Origin: Bos javanicus
Lineage: Eukaryota; Chordata; Mammalia; Artiodactyla; Bovidae
DNA length: 64,000 nucleotides
Direction: 5' to 3'
Assembly (NCBI RefSeq): GCF_032452875.1
Contig: NC_083868.1
Span: 96,502,537-96,566,536, forward strand
In this document: piece after piece, positions 34,076 to 46,015 of the stretch
Layout of the letters: the number at the start of each line of letters is the position of its first letter
How positions within the stretch are numbered: position 1 is the first letter of the stretch
Made by a program: the position numbers and the translations under genes
The notes under the pieces: generated by a model
The model's input: the letters and a program-made list of their open reading frames with translations, nothing else
Databases searched by the model: none
Told to the model about the DNA's origin: nothing

Positions 34076-34329
34076 AACTTTATATACAAACAAGTAAAAT
34101 AACTTTCCTTTGACTCCACATATGACTCTGTCATAATATTTCTTTCCACCTCTTCTCAGCAAAAATCTCTGGAGAAAATTATCTAATTTTGAATTTCTTT
34201 CTAAAGTCTCTGTTGATAGTTTTTTAAACACAGAAAGAATATTCAAGGATTCTTTAAAAATAATTGTTCAATTTATTAAAATTATCAATTAAAAATTCTA
34301 TTTGTTCTTCAAGTTTATCCCTTAAGAGT

Positions 34330-35640
34330 TTTCTATTTAGGTAAAATTTATAGTGAAATGCACATATCTTTATAATATAATGACTTTTGATGAATGCATA
34401 CATCCAAGTAATCCACACATGTTTAGATACAGAACGTTTAAATGACCCAATAAAGTCCTCTCATGCCCCGCATCCATATACCTCTCAGAATAATTTTTTA
34501 TTCTCTTGGAATTAATTTTTCTGATTTTTTCCCACCATAGATTAATTTTTCCTATTCTAGAACATCATATAAAATACATTACAGTATGAATTATTTCATA
34601 TTTGGCTTCTCCATCTAGCATAATGTTCTGGCTTCTTTCAACTCATGCATATCACTAGGGTTTATCAGTAGTTTTTTCCATTTTATTGCTTATTAATGTT
34701 CCATTTTATAAATAAAACACAACTTGTTTATTCAATAAAGATAATTATTGATGGACATTTGGATTATTTCTAGTTTTTAGCTATTGCGAGTCAGTTCAGT
34801 TCAGTTCAGTCGCTCAGTCGTGTCGAAATCTTTGCAATCCCATGAACCACAGCATGCCAGGCCTCCCTGTCCATCACCAACTCCTGGAGTTCACTCAGAC
34901 TCACGTCCATCAAGTCAGCGATGCCATCCAGCCATCTCATCCTCTGTCGTCCCCTTCTCCTCCTGCCCCCAATCCCTTCCAGCATCAGGGTCTTTTCAAA
35001 TGAGTCAGCTCTTCGCATCAGGTGACCAAAGTATTGGAGTTTCAGCTTCAACATCAGTCCTTCCAATGAACACCCAGGACTGATCTCCTTTAGGATAGAC
35101 TGGTTGGATCTCCTTGCAGTCCAAGGGACTCTCAAGAGTCTTCTCCAACACCACAGTTCAAGAGCATCAATTCTTTGGCACTCAGCTTTCTTTATAGTCC
35201 AACTCTCACATCCATACATGACCACTGTGAGTGAGAATGCAATAAGCTTTCATGTTCAAGCTGTTTTATACTTTTTTTTTCATTCTGGAGGTTAAGTAAC
35301 TAAAATTGGAATTATTTTGTTTTATAAGAAACTGTCAAAATTTTCCAAAAGTGTTGTGCCATTTTATAATCCCAGGAGTTACACATCCTGGTTAACATTT
35401 GGTCTTTTCAGTCTTTTTAATTTTCATTATTGTGGTGGGTTTACAGTGGTTTTTTCATCATGGTTTTACTTTTGCTTTTCATTGCTGATTAGTCATATTA
35501 AGTACTTCATGCACTTACCGGGCATTCATATATTTTCTTTTGAGAAGTATCTGTTCAAGTCATTTGCCCATTTTTTTATTGTTTGCATTTATTATTAGGA
35601 TTTCTTTAATTAGTAGGAATATAAGCCACTTCCCATATAC
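34330..35640 (-). mobile_element. L1M fragment split by BovB
   Basis: Antisense L1 3' UTR/ORF2 at 34,330-34,790 resumes at 35,227-35,640 (TGTTCAAGTCATTTGCCCAT). The interruption is the BovB piece below. Confidence 0.7.
34793..35226 (-). mobile_element. BovB 3' fragment
   Basis: Starts with three TTCAG units. Minus-strand frame 34,806-35,225 encodes the BovB C-terminus ([20 protein letters not shown] through [20 protein letters not shown]). It is open but lacks all catalytic domains. Confidence 0.92.
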
Positions 35641-36770
35641 ATATTTTTTACAAAAGTTTTTGATGTACAGAAAAATTGAGAATATAGTAAGAGAGTTTCC
35701 ATAGACTCCCTCATTCATTTTCTTTTATTATTAACATCTTACATAAGAAAATCTTATGGTATTTTCTTAAAATTAATGAACCGATATTATTAACTAAAGT
35801 CTATAGTTTACTCAAGTTTCCTTAGGTTTTTATTTTTAACTAATGTATATTTCTGTTCCAGAATCCTATCAAGATATTAATTCCATGTATCCTGTTTCCT
35901 TGGGTTCCTCTTGGCTGTGACAGTTTCTCAGACTCCCTTTATTTTAATGATCTTACAGTTTTAAGGCGTACTAGTCAAGTATTTTGTAGAATGTCCCTTT
36001 ATTGGAATTTACTGCTGTGTTTCTCATGATTAAACTGGGAATATGGGCTTTAGGGCTTTAGACTAATAGGGGCTTTAGACTACAGAGATAAAGTGCCATT
36101 TTTTCCACATCATATCAAAGGTACACATCATCAATATTGTTTACCACTGTTGATATTGGCCTTGATCACCTCGCTGATGTAGTGTTGACGTGTTTCTCCA
36201 GCCTAAAGTCATGGTTTTTTTCCTCTCTCTATACTGTACTCTTTGAAAGGTAGTCACCAGGCACAGCTGGGATTTATGTGCCCTCTGTCTGAGGGCAGAG
36301 TATCTACATAAATTATTTGGAATTTTTCTACAAGCGAGACTTGTCTTTTCTCCTCCATTCATTTTCTCCTTGTTTATTCAATCATTTATTTATATCACCA
36401 TGGACTCATGATATTTATTTTTATACTTAGAGCTATAATCCAACACTATTCATTTGTTGCTAGTGACCTTGATCATTTGGCTAATGTAGCATTTGAAAGG
36501 CTTCCCCACTGATACTTTTTCTCCATTTCCATATCTCTTAGGAAGAAGGTCACTATATGAAGCTCAAACTTACGGAACAGGGAGTCATGTTTCAATTCCT
36601 TAAGGCTGGAAAAGCTACATAAATTATTTTGAATTCTTTTGTGCTGATAACTTATCTATTATTCCCATTTGTTTAGTAATTTAATCACTTGCCTATATCA
36701 GTATGTACTCATGAACATTTATTTTATACTTTGGGTTATCATCCAGTGTGACTTTACTTTGCGTTCAAGG
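35641..36770 (+). mobile_element. Ancient interspersed repeat with an internal ~300-bp duplication
   Basis: TTTTGTAGAATGTCCC, CTCATGATTAAACTGGGAAT and CTACATAAATTATTTGGAAT identify an old mammalian repeat. Segments around 36,165-36,460 and 36,465-36,765 repeat the same order of motifs (CCTTGATCA, CTACATAAATTATTT, ACTCATGA, TTTATACTT) in diverged form. Confidence 0.5.
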
Positions 36771-36865
36771 TGTTCTACAATGTAAGGTTTTTTTTCTTTT
36801 CATCCCCCTTCTTTTGTTTTGGTTCTGTTCTGTTTTGTTTTTTGAGCACTTCCTTACATTCTGGG

Positions 36866-37059
36866 GGCTTCCCTGGTGGCTCAGCTGGTAAAGAATCCAC
36901 CTGTAATGGGTAGACCTGGATTCAATCACTGTTGGGAAGATCCCCTGGAGAAGGGAAAGGCTACCCACTCCAGTATTCTGGCCTGGAGAACTCTATGGAC
37001 TGTATAGTCCATGGGGTCACAAAGAGTCTTGACATGACTGAGCGACTTTCACTTTCACA
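36866..37059 (+). mobile_element. Bov-tA SINE
   Basis: Sense copy from GGCTTCCCTGGTGGCTCAGC to GAGCGACTTTCACTTTCAC. Confidence 0.92.
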
Positions 37060-37299
37060 AGCTGGACTTACAAAATGCTCTAGGCTTATCTTGTGTATTT
37101 CCTGCTCTAATTGTAGACTCAGACATTTCTCCAAGAAGTCCTAGATCCTTTTATTGCAGAATGATATTATAAACAAAGATCTGGGCAACAGATTTGCTTA
37201 TTGCCATTATACTTGCAGGCCTTCTCAGCTGACAGAGCAAGGAAATATATACATGTATACCAACCTTGATAATACACACAGCTATAAATATTTCTATGT

Positions 37300-38710
37300 A
37301 TTTAATAATTTTTATCTCCCCAAAAGAAAACTCTGTACCCATAAGCAGTCTCTCCCGATTTTTCTCCTACTTCTAGCCCTGGCAACCATCAGTCTTCTTT
37401 CTGCCTCTACAAATTTACTTAATCTGCACATTTCATATAAATGGAATAATAGATATGTGACTTTGTATCTTGCTTCTTTCACATAGCATAACATTTTCCA
37501 GATTCATGTTGTAGCACGTATCAATACTCAACTCCTTTTTATGGTTGAGTAATATTCCATTGTATGTATATAGCACATTTTGCTTATTCATTCATCCATG
37601 AATAAGACGTGGTTGTTTCCACCTTTTGGCTATTGGGCACAGTACAGCTATAAACATTTGTATACAAGTATTTGTTTATCGGTTTTCAGTTATTTGCGGT
37701 ATATGCCTACCAGTGGAATTAACAGGTCATATGATCATACTATATTTACTTTCTGAAAAATGACATAACTATTTTGCACAGTGGCTACAGCATTTTACAT
37801 TCCCACCAGCATGCACAAGCATTCCAATTTCTCTATTTCCTCAACAATACATGTTGTTTTGTTTTGCTTTTTCAAATTACAGCCATTCTAGTGAAAGTGA
37901 AGAGTATCTCATTGTGGTTTAGATTTGCATTTACTTAAGGACCAATAAGGTTGAGCATCTTTTTATATGTATTTCAGACATTTGTACAGTCTTTTGAGAA
38001 ATGTCTGTTCAAGTCCTTTGCCCATTTTAAAAAAATGGACTGTCTTTTGTTGTTTGAGATTTTTTACTGTGGTTTTATAAGTCTTGAAATAAGGTAGTGA
38101 ACTTTGTTCTTCTTTTTATAAACTACTTTGGTTAGTCTAAGTCCTTGGAATTTCCAATATAGATTTAGGATAAGCTTGTCACTTTCTCTACAAAAGCCTA
38201 CTGGAGTTTTTATTAGGACTGCATTTAATTTATAGATCAATTTAGGAAGTACAAACAACTTAACAATATTATGTCATTTGATCCATGAACATGACATATG
38301 TATCCAATTATTTAAGTCTTCTTTACCTTACCTCCAGAATATTTTTATTATTTTACAGTTTTCAATATACAGGTCTTACATCTATTTTATTAATAAGTAT
38401 TCACTTTTGTGATGCTATTGTAAATGGTTCCTTTTTAAAATATTTAATTTATAATTGTCACTAACATAGAAATATAACTGATTTTCCTGTTGGCTTTGTA
38501 TCCTCATTTATCAATTCTTGTAAACTCATTTGTTAATTCTAGTCCCTTTTATATACTATGGAATTTTCAACTAGATGTTCATAACATCATAAATAAAGTA
38601 ACTTCTTATCTGTATACTTTTCTTATCTTGTTGCACTGGGTAGCATCTTCAATACAATGTTGAATACAAGCAATTATAGTGGAATCCTTGTCTTATTCCT
38701 GTTCTTAGAG
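37300..38710 (-). mobile_element. L1 ORF2 3' region, eroded
   Basis: Reads as antisense L1 ORF2 C-terminal region (GGTTGAGTAATATTCCATTG, TTTTACATTCCCACCAGCAT, CAAGTCCTTTGCCCATTT). Minus frame 38,064-38,258 retains LPKLIYKLNAVLIKTPVGF. No intact frame. Confidence 0.78.
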
Positions 38711-39048
38711 GACTTGGTAGGTAGAATTCTAAAAATGTCCCCTATGATTCCCATCTCCTGATTATTCAAACACAAGCATACCTTATCTTATTCTGCCTCA
38801 CTTCATCACGTTTTGCAGATATTGCACTTTTTAGAAATTGAAGGTTTGTGGCACCACTGTGTTGAGCAACTCTATTGGTGTCATTTTTCCAACAGCTTTT
38901 GCTCACTTCATGTCCCTCCTGTGTCACAGTCTGGCAATTCTTTCAATATTTCAAACTTTTTCATTATTATTATATTTGTTGTAGTGATGTGTAATCAGTG
39001 GTCTTTGATGTTACTATTATGACTTGCTAAAGGCTCAGATGATGATTG

Positions 39049-40805
39049 AGAAAAGATGAGAAGCAAAAGGCAAAAGAGAAAGGGAAAGATATATACATCT
39101 GAATGCAGAGTTCCAGCATAGCAAGGAGAGATAAGAAAGCCTTCCTAAATGATCAATGCAAAGAAATAGCAGAAAACAATAGAATGGGAAAGACTAGAGA
39201 TCTCTTCAAGAAAAGTAGAGATACTAAGGGAACATTTTATGCAAAGATGGGCACAATAAAGGACAGAAACTGTATGGACCTAATATAAGCAGAAGATATT
39301 AAGAAGAGGTGGCAAGAATACACAGAAAACTATACAAAAAAGATCTTCATGACCCAGATAACCATGATGGTGTGATCACTCACTTAGAGCCAGACATCCT
39401 GGAGTGTGAAGTCAAGTGGGCCTTAGGATGCATCACTATGAACAAAGCTAGTTGAGGTGATGGAATGTCAGCTGAACTATTTCAAATCCTAAAAGATGAT
39501 GCTGTGAAAGTGCTGCACTCAATATGCCAGCAAATGTGGAAAACTCAGCAGTGGCCACAGGACTGGAAAAGGTGAATTTTCATCCTAATCCCCAAGAAAG
39601 GCAATGCCAAAGAATGTTCAAACTACCGCAAAATTGCACTCATTTCACACACTAGCAAAGGAATGCTCAAAATTCTTCCAAGCTAGGCTTCAACAGTACG
39701 TAACCTGAGAACTCCCCAATGTTCAAGCTGGATTTTAAAAAGGTAGAGGAACCAGTGATCAAATTACCAACATCTGTTGGATCATAGAAAAAGCAAGAGA
39801 ATTCCAGGAAAATATCTACTTCTGCTTCACTGACTATGCTAAAGCCTTTGGCTATGTGGATCACAAAAAACTGTGGAAAATTCTTAAAGAGATGGGAATA
39901 CCAGACTACCTTATCTGCCTCCTAAGACATCTGTATGCAGGTCAGGAAGCAATAGTTAGAACATTACATGGAACAACTGACTGGTTCAAAATCGGGAAAG
40001 GAGTACATCAAGGCTGTATATTGTTACTTTGCTTATTTAACTTATATGCAGAGTACATCATGTGAAATGCTGGGCTGCATAAACCACAAGCTGGAATCAA
40101 GATTGCCAGGAGAAATATCAGTAACATCAGATATTCAAATGACACCACCCTTCTGGAAGAAAGGGAAGAGGAACTAAAGAGCCTCTTGATGAAAGTTAGA
40201 GAGGAGAGTGAAAAAGCTGGCTTAAAACTCAACATTCAAAAAACAAAGATCATGGCATCTGGTCTCATCACTTCATGACCAATAGATAGGGAACAATGGA
40301 AACAGTGACAAACTTAATTTCTTGGGCTTCAAAATCACTGCAGATGGTGACTGCAGCCATGAAATTAAAAGATGCTTGCTCCTTGGAAGAAAAGCTATGA
40401 CAAACCTAGACTGCATACTAAAAAGCAGTAATAAAAATTACTTTACCAACAAAGGTCCACATAGTCAAAGCTAGGTCCATATAGTCAAAGCTATGGTTTT
40501 TCCAGTAGTCATGTATGATGTGAGAGTTGGACTATAAAGAAAGTGCTGAAGAATTGATGCTTTTGAACTGTGGTGTTAGAGAAAGACTCTTGAGAGTCCC
40601 TTGGACAACAAGGAAATCAAATTAGTCAGTCCTAAAGGAAATCAGTCCTGAATACTCATTGGAAGGACTGTTGCTAAAGCTGAAGCTCCAATACTTTGGC
40701 CACCTGATGCAAAGAACTGACTCATTGGAAAAGACCTTGATGCACAGTGTATGGGGTTGCCAAGAGTTGGACACGACCAAGCGACTGAACTGAACTGAAC
40801 TGAAC
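39049..40805 (+). mobile_element. BovB LINE nested in Tigger1
   Basis: Sense copy from the endonuclease-RT linker to a 3' tail of repeated CTGAA. Flanked by a 31-base duplication of Tigger1 sequence (39,018-39,048 and 40,806-40,836) with three mismatches. Confidence 0.9.
39103..40740 (+). pseudogene. BovB reverse transcriptase pseudogene
   Basis: Pieces: 39,103-39,288 (linker; RRDKKAFLNDQCKEIAENNR), about 39,440-39,640 (RT N-terminal) and 39,856-40,065 (GIPDYLICLLRHLYAGQEA through GKGVHQGCILLLCLFNLYAE). The YADD region reads as a decayed YSND-type sequence (TATTCAAATGAC), so the catalytic pair is lost. Many stops and shifts occur. Confidence 0.85.
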
Positions 40806-41660
40806 TATGACTTGCTGAAGGTTCAGATGATGGTTGGACTTTTTTTTTAATAATAAAACATTTTTAAATTAAGATACATACATTTTAAAGACATAGTGCT
40901 ACTATACATTTATTAGACTATATTATAGTATAAATATAACTTTTACATACACTGAGAAACCAAAAAAAAATTGTGTGACTAACTTTATTGTGATATTCCC
41001 TTTATTATGGTGGTCTGGAATCAAACCCACAATATCTGCAAGGTATGTCTGTACCAACCTGGGTATGCTGTGTAGGGACTCTAAAGATGGAATTAAGGTA
41101 GTAATCAGCTCAACATTAAATTAGGAAGATTATCGTGCTGGGTCCAATGTAATTACATAAACCCTTAAAAGTGGAAGAAGAAGGCAGAAAAGTGAGTCAG
41201 AGAGATGCTAAAGAAGGAGAAGTGTAGTAGATGACACATGAAGAAGAATTCTTCAAAGAGATTCAAGGCATAAGAAGGACTTGACTAGCCATTGCTGATT
41301 TTGAAAATGGAGGAAAGGGGCCATAAGCCAAGTTACACAAGTGACCTCTACAAGCTGAGCACAATCTCCATCTGACAACCATCAAAGAAATAGAACTCCA
41401 ATATTAAAACTGCATGGAACTGAATTCTGTCAACAACCTGAATGAACTTAGAAGTGGATTCATCCTCAGAGCCTTCAGAAAAAAAAAAAAAAAGCTCTAA
41501 TGAAAACTTGAATTTGGCCTGTTAAAATCCAGAGAAAAAACTGAGCCACCCTGGCATGGACTTCTGATGTATACTGTGTAATTTTTTAAATGAGTGTTAT
41601 TTTAGGGCACTAAATTTGTTGCAATTTGTTGTGGGGCACAATAGAAAATAAATAGAGAAT

Positions 41661-42029
41661 ATGTTCAGTCTTTCACTGTTGAACATGGCATTACTTGGCC
41701 ACCTCCACCCCACAGGTTGAAGTAGTTCCTTTATATTCTTGGTTTGCTGTTTCTCTCAGCAATGGGTACTGAATTTTGTCACTTTTTTATTGCATCCACT
41801 TAGATAATTGTATGTTTTTCAACATTTTTCTATTAATGTGGTGAATTATATTGATTTTTTCTCTTTTTAATTAATATTCAGGAAAGTAATGACAACAAAT
41901 TGAGTTTTTCATGTAAAGCATATAAAGGCGTAGGGTCGCAAAAGGATACTCACTGTAGTATGGTGAAATTATTTATGCTGAGTAGATGAGTATTAATCCT
42001 CATTTTTTATCTTTTCTTAAGTAACAGCT
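41661..42029. other. AT-rich intergenic DNA
   Basis: Possibly an eroded L1 piece (ATTTTTCTATTAATGTGGTG); nothing else seen. Confidence 0.4.
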
Positions 42030-42553
42030 TTCAGTTCAGTTCAGTTTAGTCGCTCAGTCGTGTACGACTCTTTGCAACCCCATGAATCGCAACACGCCAG
42101 GCCTCCCTGTCCATCACCAACTCCTGGAGTTCACTCAGACTCACGTCCATTGAGTCAGTAATGCCATCCAGCCATCTCCTCCTCTGTCGTCCCCTTCTCC
42201 TCCTGCCCCCAATCCCTCCCAGCATCAGGGTCTTTTCCAATGAGTCAACTCTTCGCATGAGGTGGCCAAAGTACTGGAGTTTCAGCTTTAGCGTCATGCC
42301 TTCCAAAGAAATCCCAGGGCTGATCTCCTTCAGAATGGACTGGTAGGATCTCCTTGCAGTCCAAGGGACTCTCAAGAGTCTTCTCCAACACCACAGTTCA
42401 AAAGCATCAATTCTTTGGCACTCAGCTTTCTTCACAGTCCAACTCTCACATCCATACATGACCACAGGAAAAACCATAGCCTTGACTAGATGGACCTTTG
42501 TTGGCAAAGTAATGTCTCTGCTTTTGAATATGCGGTCTAGGTTGGACATAACT
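42030..42553 (-). mobile_element. BovB 3' fragment
   Basis: TTCAG units, then antisense BovB. The minus frame 42,046-42,567 gives a clean C-terminal 170 residues ([20 protein letters not shown] through [20 protein letters not shown]). Low divergence from other copies suggests a younger insertion. Confidence 0.92.
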
Positions 42554-42554
42554 G

Positions 42555-43575
42555 AGGTATAATTCACTTATCATGTAATTTCCCCTTTAAAATGTACAAT
42601 TCAGTGATTTTTAGTATATTCAGAATTGTACAACCATATTATCTATTATCAGTACATTTTCATCACCCCCAAATAAGCCCTGTACCCATTAGCAATAATC
42701 TCCCATTCTCTCCTCCACCCAGTCCCAGCAATCACTAATCTACTGTCTGTTTCTATGGATTTGCCTATTCTAGACATTTCATATAAATGAAATCATTCAA
42801 CATGCAGCCTTTGCGACTGGCTTTTTTCATGTAGCATAATTTTTAAGGATAATCCACACTTACTATTTATAAGTACTTCTTCCTTTTTATTGCTGAATGT
42901 TCCATTATATAGAATAGCTTATTTCATTTATCCATTCATCAGCTGATGAGCAATTAAGTTTTTTCTAGTTTTTTACTATGATGAATAATGCTATTATGAA
43001 CATTAATGTACAAGTTTTTTGCAGGGATGAATATTTTCAATTCTTTTGAGTATATAACTAGATGTAGAATTGTTAGGTCATATGCTGTCTCTAAGTTGTA
43101 TATTTTGAGAAACTCCCAAACTCTTTTCCAAAGCAGCTGTGCTATTTTACAGCCCCACTAGCAATGTATGAAGATTCCAATTTCTCTATATCCTTGCAAC
43201 AATTGTTACTGTGTTTCATTTCAGTCATTCTAGTGGGTGTAAAGTGGTGTCTCACTGTAGTTTTGATATGCATTTCCTTAATAACTGACGATGTTGATAA
43301 GTTTTTTGTGTTTAATAACCATTTGCATATCTTCTTTGGAGAAACATCTATTCAAATCTTTAGCCAATTTTTAAAAATTATTTTTCTGTTAATTTTTGAG
43401 TTGTAAGACCTTTACATTTCTGTATACAGATCCCTTATCAAATATATGACTCGCAAATATTTTCTTTGTATGATTTTATTTTCACTTTTTTGATGTTGTC
43501 CTTCAAGGTACAAATATTTTCAATATTGATGACATTCAATTTATTATTTTTTTTAATTTATTACTTGGAGTTCTG
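42555..43575 (-). mobile_element. L1M ORF2 3' region
   Basis: Antisense L1 marked by CATTTCATATAAATGAAATC, TTATCCATTCATCAGCTGAT and GGTGTAAAGTGGTGTCTCAC. Ends where the PDLIM7 copy begins. Confidence 0.75.
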
Positions 43576-43579
43576 TCCA

Positions 43580-44632
43580 CAGGCGCCACCTGGGAATCAT
43601 TTCACAATCCCAGCAGGAGCAGCACCATAGATTCCTTTAAAGTGGTGCTGGAGGGGCCAGCACTTTGGGGCTTCTGGCCACAGGTGGGCAAGGACTTCAC
43701 TGTGCCCTTCTCCATCACCTGGCTCACTCAGTCCTGGAGGTAAAGCTGCGCAGGCCAGCATGGCTGTGGGTGACTGCGTGCTGAGTGTTGATGGTGAGAA
43801 CGTCTCATCCAGCATGGCCGTGGGTGACTGGGTGCTGAGTATTGATGGTGAGAATGCAGGGGGCCTCATACACATGGAAGCCCAGAACAAGATCCACGCC
43901 TGTGGGGAGAGCCTCAGCCTTGGTCTCAGCAGGGCTCAGTCCCCTCAGAGGAAACAGCAGAAGGCCCTGGCCCCTCGCCATGGACCCCCTCTCCCCACTC
44001 CCACCCCTGCCCAGGCAGTACACCTTTGCACCCAGTGCTTCCCTCAACAATACACCTGGCCTTCAGGGCAACCCCGCTCGCTGACAGTGCCCTGTAGCAG
44101 AATGGACAGCTGCTTAGCAAGTAGTGGCTGATGGAGGACATGGAAGACTGGCAGTCGAGGTCTGGGACAGGCCAGCCCCATTTCTTCTGCATCCTCGCCC
44201 ACCTCACGAGCACTGAGTTCATGCAAGACCTGATAAGGAGCACCTGAAGAAACCAAGGGAAAACTATGTCCTGGAGCTGCAGAGCCCATGCCACACCCAC
44301 CTCCAGGACTGGCACCCCTGGCACTCTGCCCATGTGCTCAACATGCAATGGTAGTTTGGCCCTCGCTGGCTGGCTGCCCCCTCTGCCTCTCTTTCTGTTC
44401 TTCCACCTAGGGCACCTCCCCTTGGCGCTTCCAGCTTCTGCCTACCTCACCCATCCCTTTGTTGCCCCTGCATTGAGCCTCCTGCTGGCCTAGCCCTGGC
44501 TGCCCTACTGGCACTGGGCCTGGCTCCATTTGACACTGTCCTCTCTCTTTGCCCTATGGTACTGCTGTCTGCCAGGTCTGTGCTGGCTTGGGCATGAAAA
44601 TAACTTCTTAGCCCTGCTTAAAAAAAAAAAAA
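43580..44632 (+). pseudogene. PDLIM7P: PDLIM7 processed pseudogene, from a short PDZ-only isoform
   Basis: An intronless copy of PDLIM7 (Enigma / LMP-1) mRNA ending in an A-run (44,620-44,632). PDLIM7 is an actin-associated PDZ-LIM adaptor. The start codon is ATA (43,627-43,629), followed by DSFKVVLEGPALWGF and GKDFTVPFSI. A frameshift and TAA break it near 43,741. The PDZ half continues as AVGDWVLSIDGENAGGLIHM, EAQNKIHACGESLSLGLSRA and YTFAPSASLN. Later parts read LMEDMEDW, ILAHLTSTEFMQD and HLKK, then a tail like YVLELQSP...HVLNMQW, which matches a short human isoform ending as I remember it. No LIM domain is present, so the parent was the short transcript. Codons 43,757-43,864 are tandemly duplicated. 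Dead gene, no ORF above 123 codons. Confidence 0.85.
43757..43864 (+). repeat. 54-bp tandem duplication in the PDLIM7 pseudogene
   Basis: Units 43,757-43,810 and 43,811-43,864 both start AGCATGGC and encode AVGD(C/W)VLS(V/I)DGEN. The period of 54 keeps frame. Functional PDLIM7 has this segment once. Confidence 0.88.
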
Positions 44633-44820
44633 GTCTGCTTGCCAATGCAGAGATACAAGAGGCAGGGGTTGATCCCTGGGTGGGGAAGATCCTCCAGTAG
44701 GAAATGGCAATTCACTCATTTTCTTTTCTGGAAAATTCCATGGACAGAGGAGCCTGGTGGCCTACAGTCCACGGGGTTGCAAAGAGTCAGACAAAACTGA
44801 GTACACACACACACACACAC
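44633..44820 (+). mobile_element. Bov-tA SINE with AC tail
   Basis: Starts inside the tRNA-like head (GTCTGCTTGCCAATGCAGAG) directly after the pseudogene's A-run and ends in about eleven AC units (44,799-44,820). Confidence 0.85.
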
Positions 44821-45727
44821 AAACACATGCTGTGAAAGGATTCCTCCCATCTAGTTAATTGGCACATCCATCATGTCATACGTCATACATTTATCTTTTT
44901 TTGATGAGAACATTGGCATTCTACTCTCTTATACAACACTGCGTTGATTCACCATGCTATACAATACAACCTTATACCTTACTCATCTTATAGCTGAAAG
45001 TTTATACCTGTTTACTAATCTCTTCCTATTTCTCCCTAGGTCCTGGCCACAATTTTCTACTCTATGTTTCTGGTTTGTTTTTCAAGATTCCACATATAAT
45101 GAAATCTAAATTCAGTATTTTTCTTTCTCCACCTGGCTTATTTCACTTAGCATCTATGTGTTCATCTATGTTTCAAAAGTGGCAGGATTTTCTTCTTTCA
45201 CATGACTGAATAATATTGTATTCATTGTGAATATATACCACAGCTTCTTTATCCACTCACCCACTGACAAACACTTAAGTTATTTCCATACCTTGATTAT
45301 GTGAGTAATACTGCAATGAACATGGGAGTGCAGATGTCTCTTCAATATCCTGTTTTCATTCCTTTTCGATATATACCCAAAAGTGGGATTGCTGGATCAT
45401 ATGGTAGTTCTATTTTTAATTTTTTGAAGCACCTCCCTGCTGTTTTCCATAGCGGTTGCACCATTTTACAGTTCCCATAACTGTGCACAAAGATTTCCTT
45501 TTCTCCACAACCTACCAGCACTTGTTATCTCTAGTCTTTTTGATGATGGTCATTTTAACAGGAGTGAGGTGATAATATCGTGATTTTGATTTCCCTCATG
45601 ATTAGTGATGTTAAGAAACTTTTTATGTACCTGTGAGCCATTTGTATGTCTTTGGAAAAATGTATATCCCATCCATTTTAAAATCAGATTTTTTTTTTTG
45701 TTTTGTTACTGAATTGCATGAATTCTT

Positions 45728-46015
45728 TTTTAAAAACAACAATGGCTAGTTTTGTATTCAAGAGCTCTAATAATTGCTTATTTTTAATATTTATTTATTT
45801 ATATGGCTGTATCAGGTCTTAGTTGCAGCACATGGGATCCTCATTGCATCATGCAGGATCTTTCACTGTCGCACACAGATTCTATTTAGGGTGCAAGGGC
45901 TTAGTTGCCCCTCAGCTTGAGGAATCTTAGTTCCCCAACCAGGGCTTGAATTAACATCCCCTGCATTGCAAGGCAGATTCTTATTCACTGGACCACCAGA
46001 GAAATCCCTGAATTT
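45728..46015 (-). mobile_element. CHR-type SINE inside L1
   Basis: Body 45,780-46,008 with tRNA-like head at the right (GACCACCAGAGAAATCCCTG). TGCATGAATTCTT at 45,715-45,727 and 46,016-46,028 are the target duplications. Confidence 0.88.

Larger units (their letters stand above)
38771..41055 (+). mobile_element. Tigger1 internal-deletion (MITE-like) element, split by BovB
   Basis: The 5' end at 38,771-39,048 (ACAAGCATACCTTA, CTTTTTAGAAATTGAAGGTT, CATTATTATTATATTTGTTG) joins directly to the Tigger1 3' sequence GCTAAAGGCTCAGATGATG. After the BovB, the 3' part runs to AAGGTATGTCTGTA at about 41,052. The transposase interior is absent, so this was a nonautonomous copy. Confidence 0.8.
38712..41660 (+). 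mobile_element. MLT1-type MaLR LTR, split by Tigger1
   Basis: The start at 38,712-38,770 (GTAGAATTCTAAAAATGTCC, GATTCCCATCTCCTGATTAT) continues after the Tigger1 block at about 41,056-41,660 (GGAACTGAATTCTGTCAACA, CCTGAATGAACTTAGAAG, and GTTGCAATTTGTTGTGGGGC). An old non-coding LTR remnant. Confidence 0.65.

Noticed and set aside
43805..44348. Minus-strand frames of 81-140 codons over the PDLIM7 copy
   Set aside because: They are antisense shadows of a GC-rich retrocopy; the sense strand explains the sequence.
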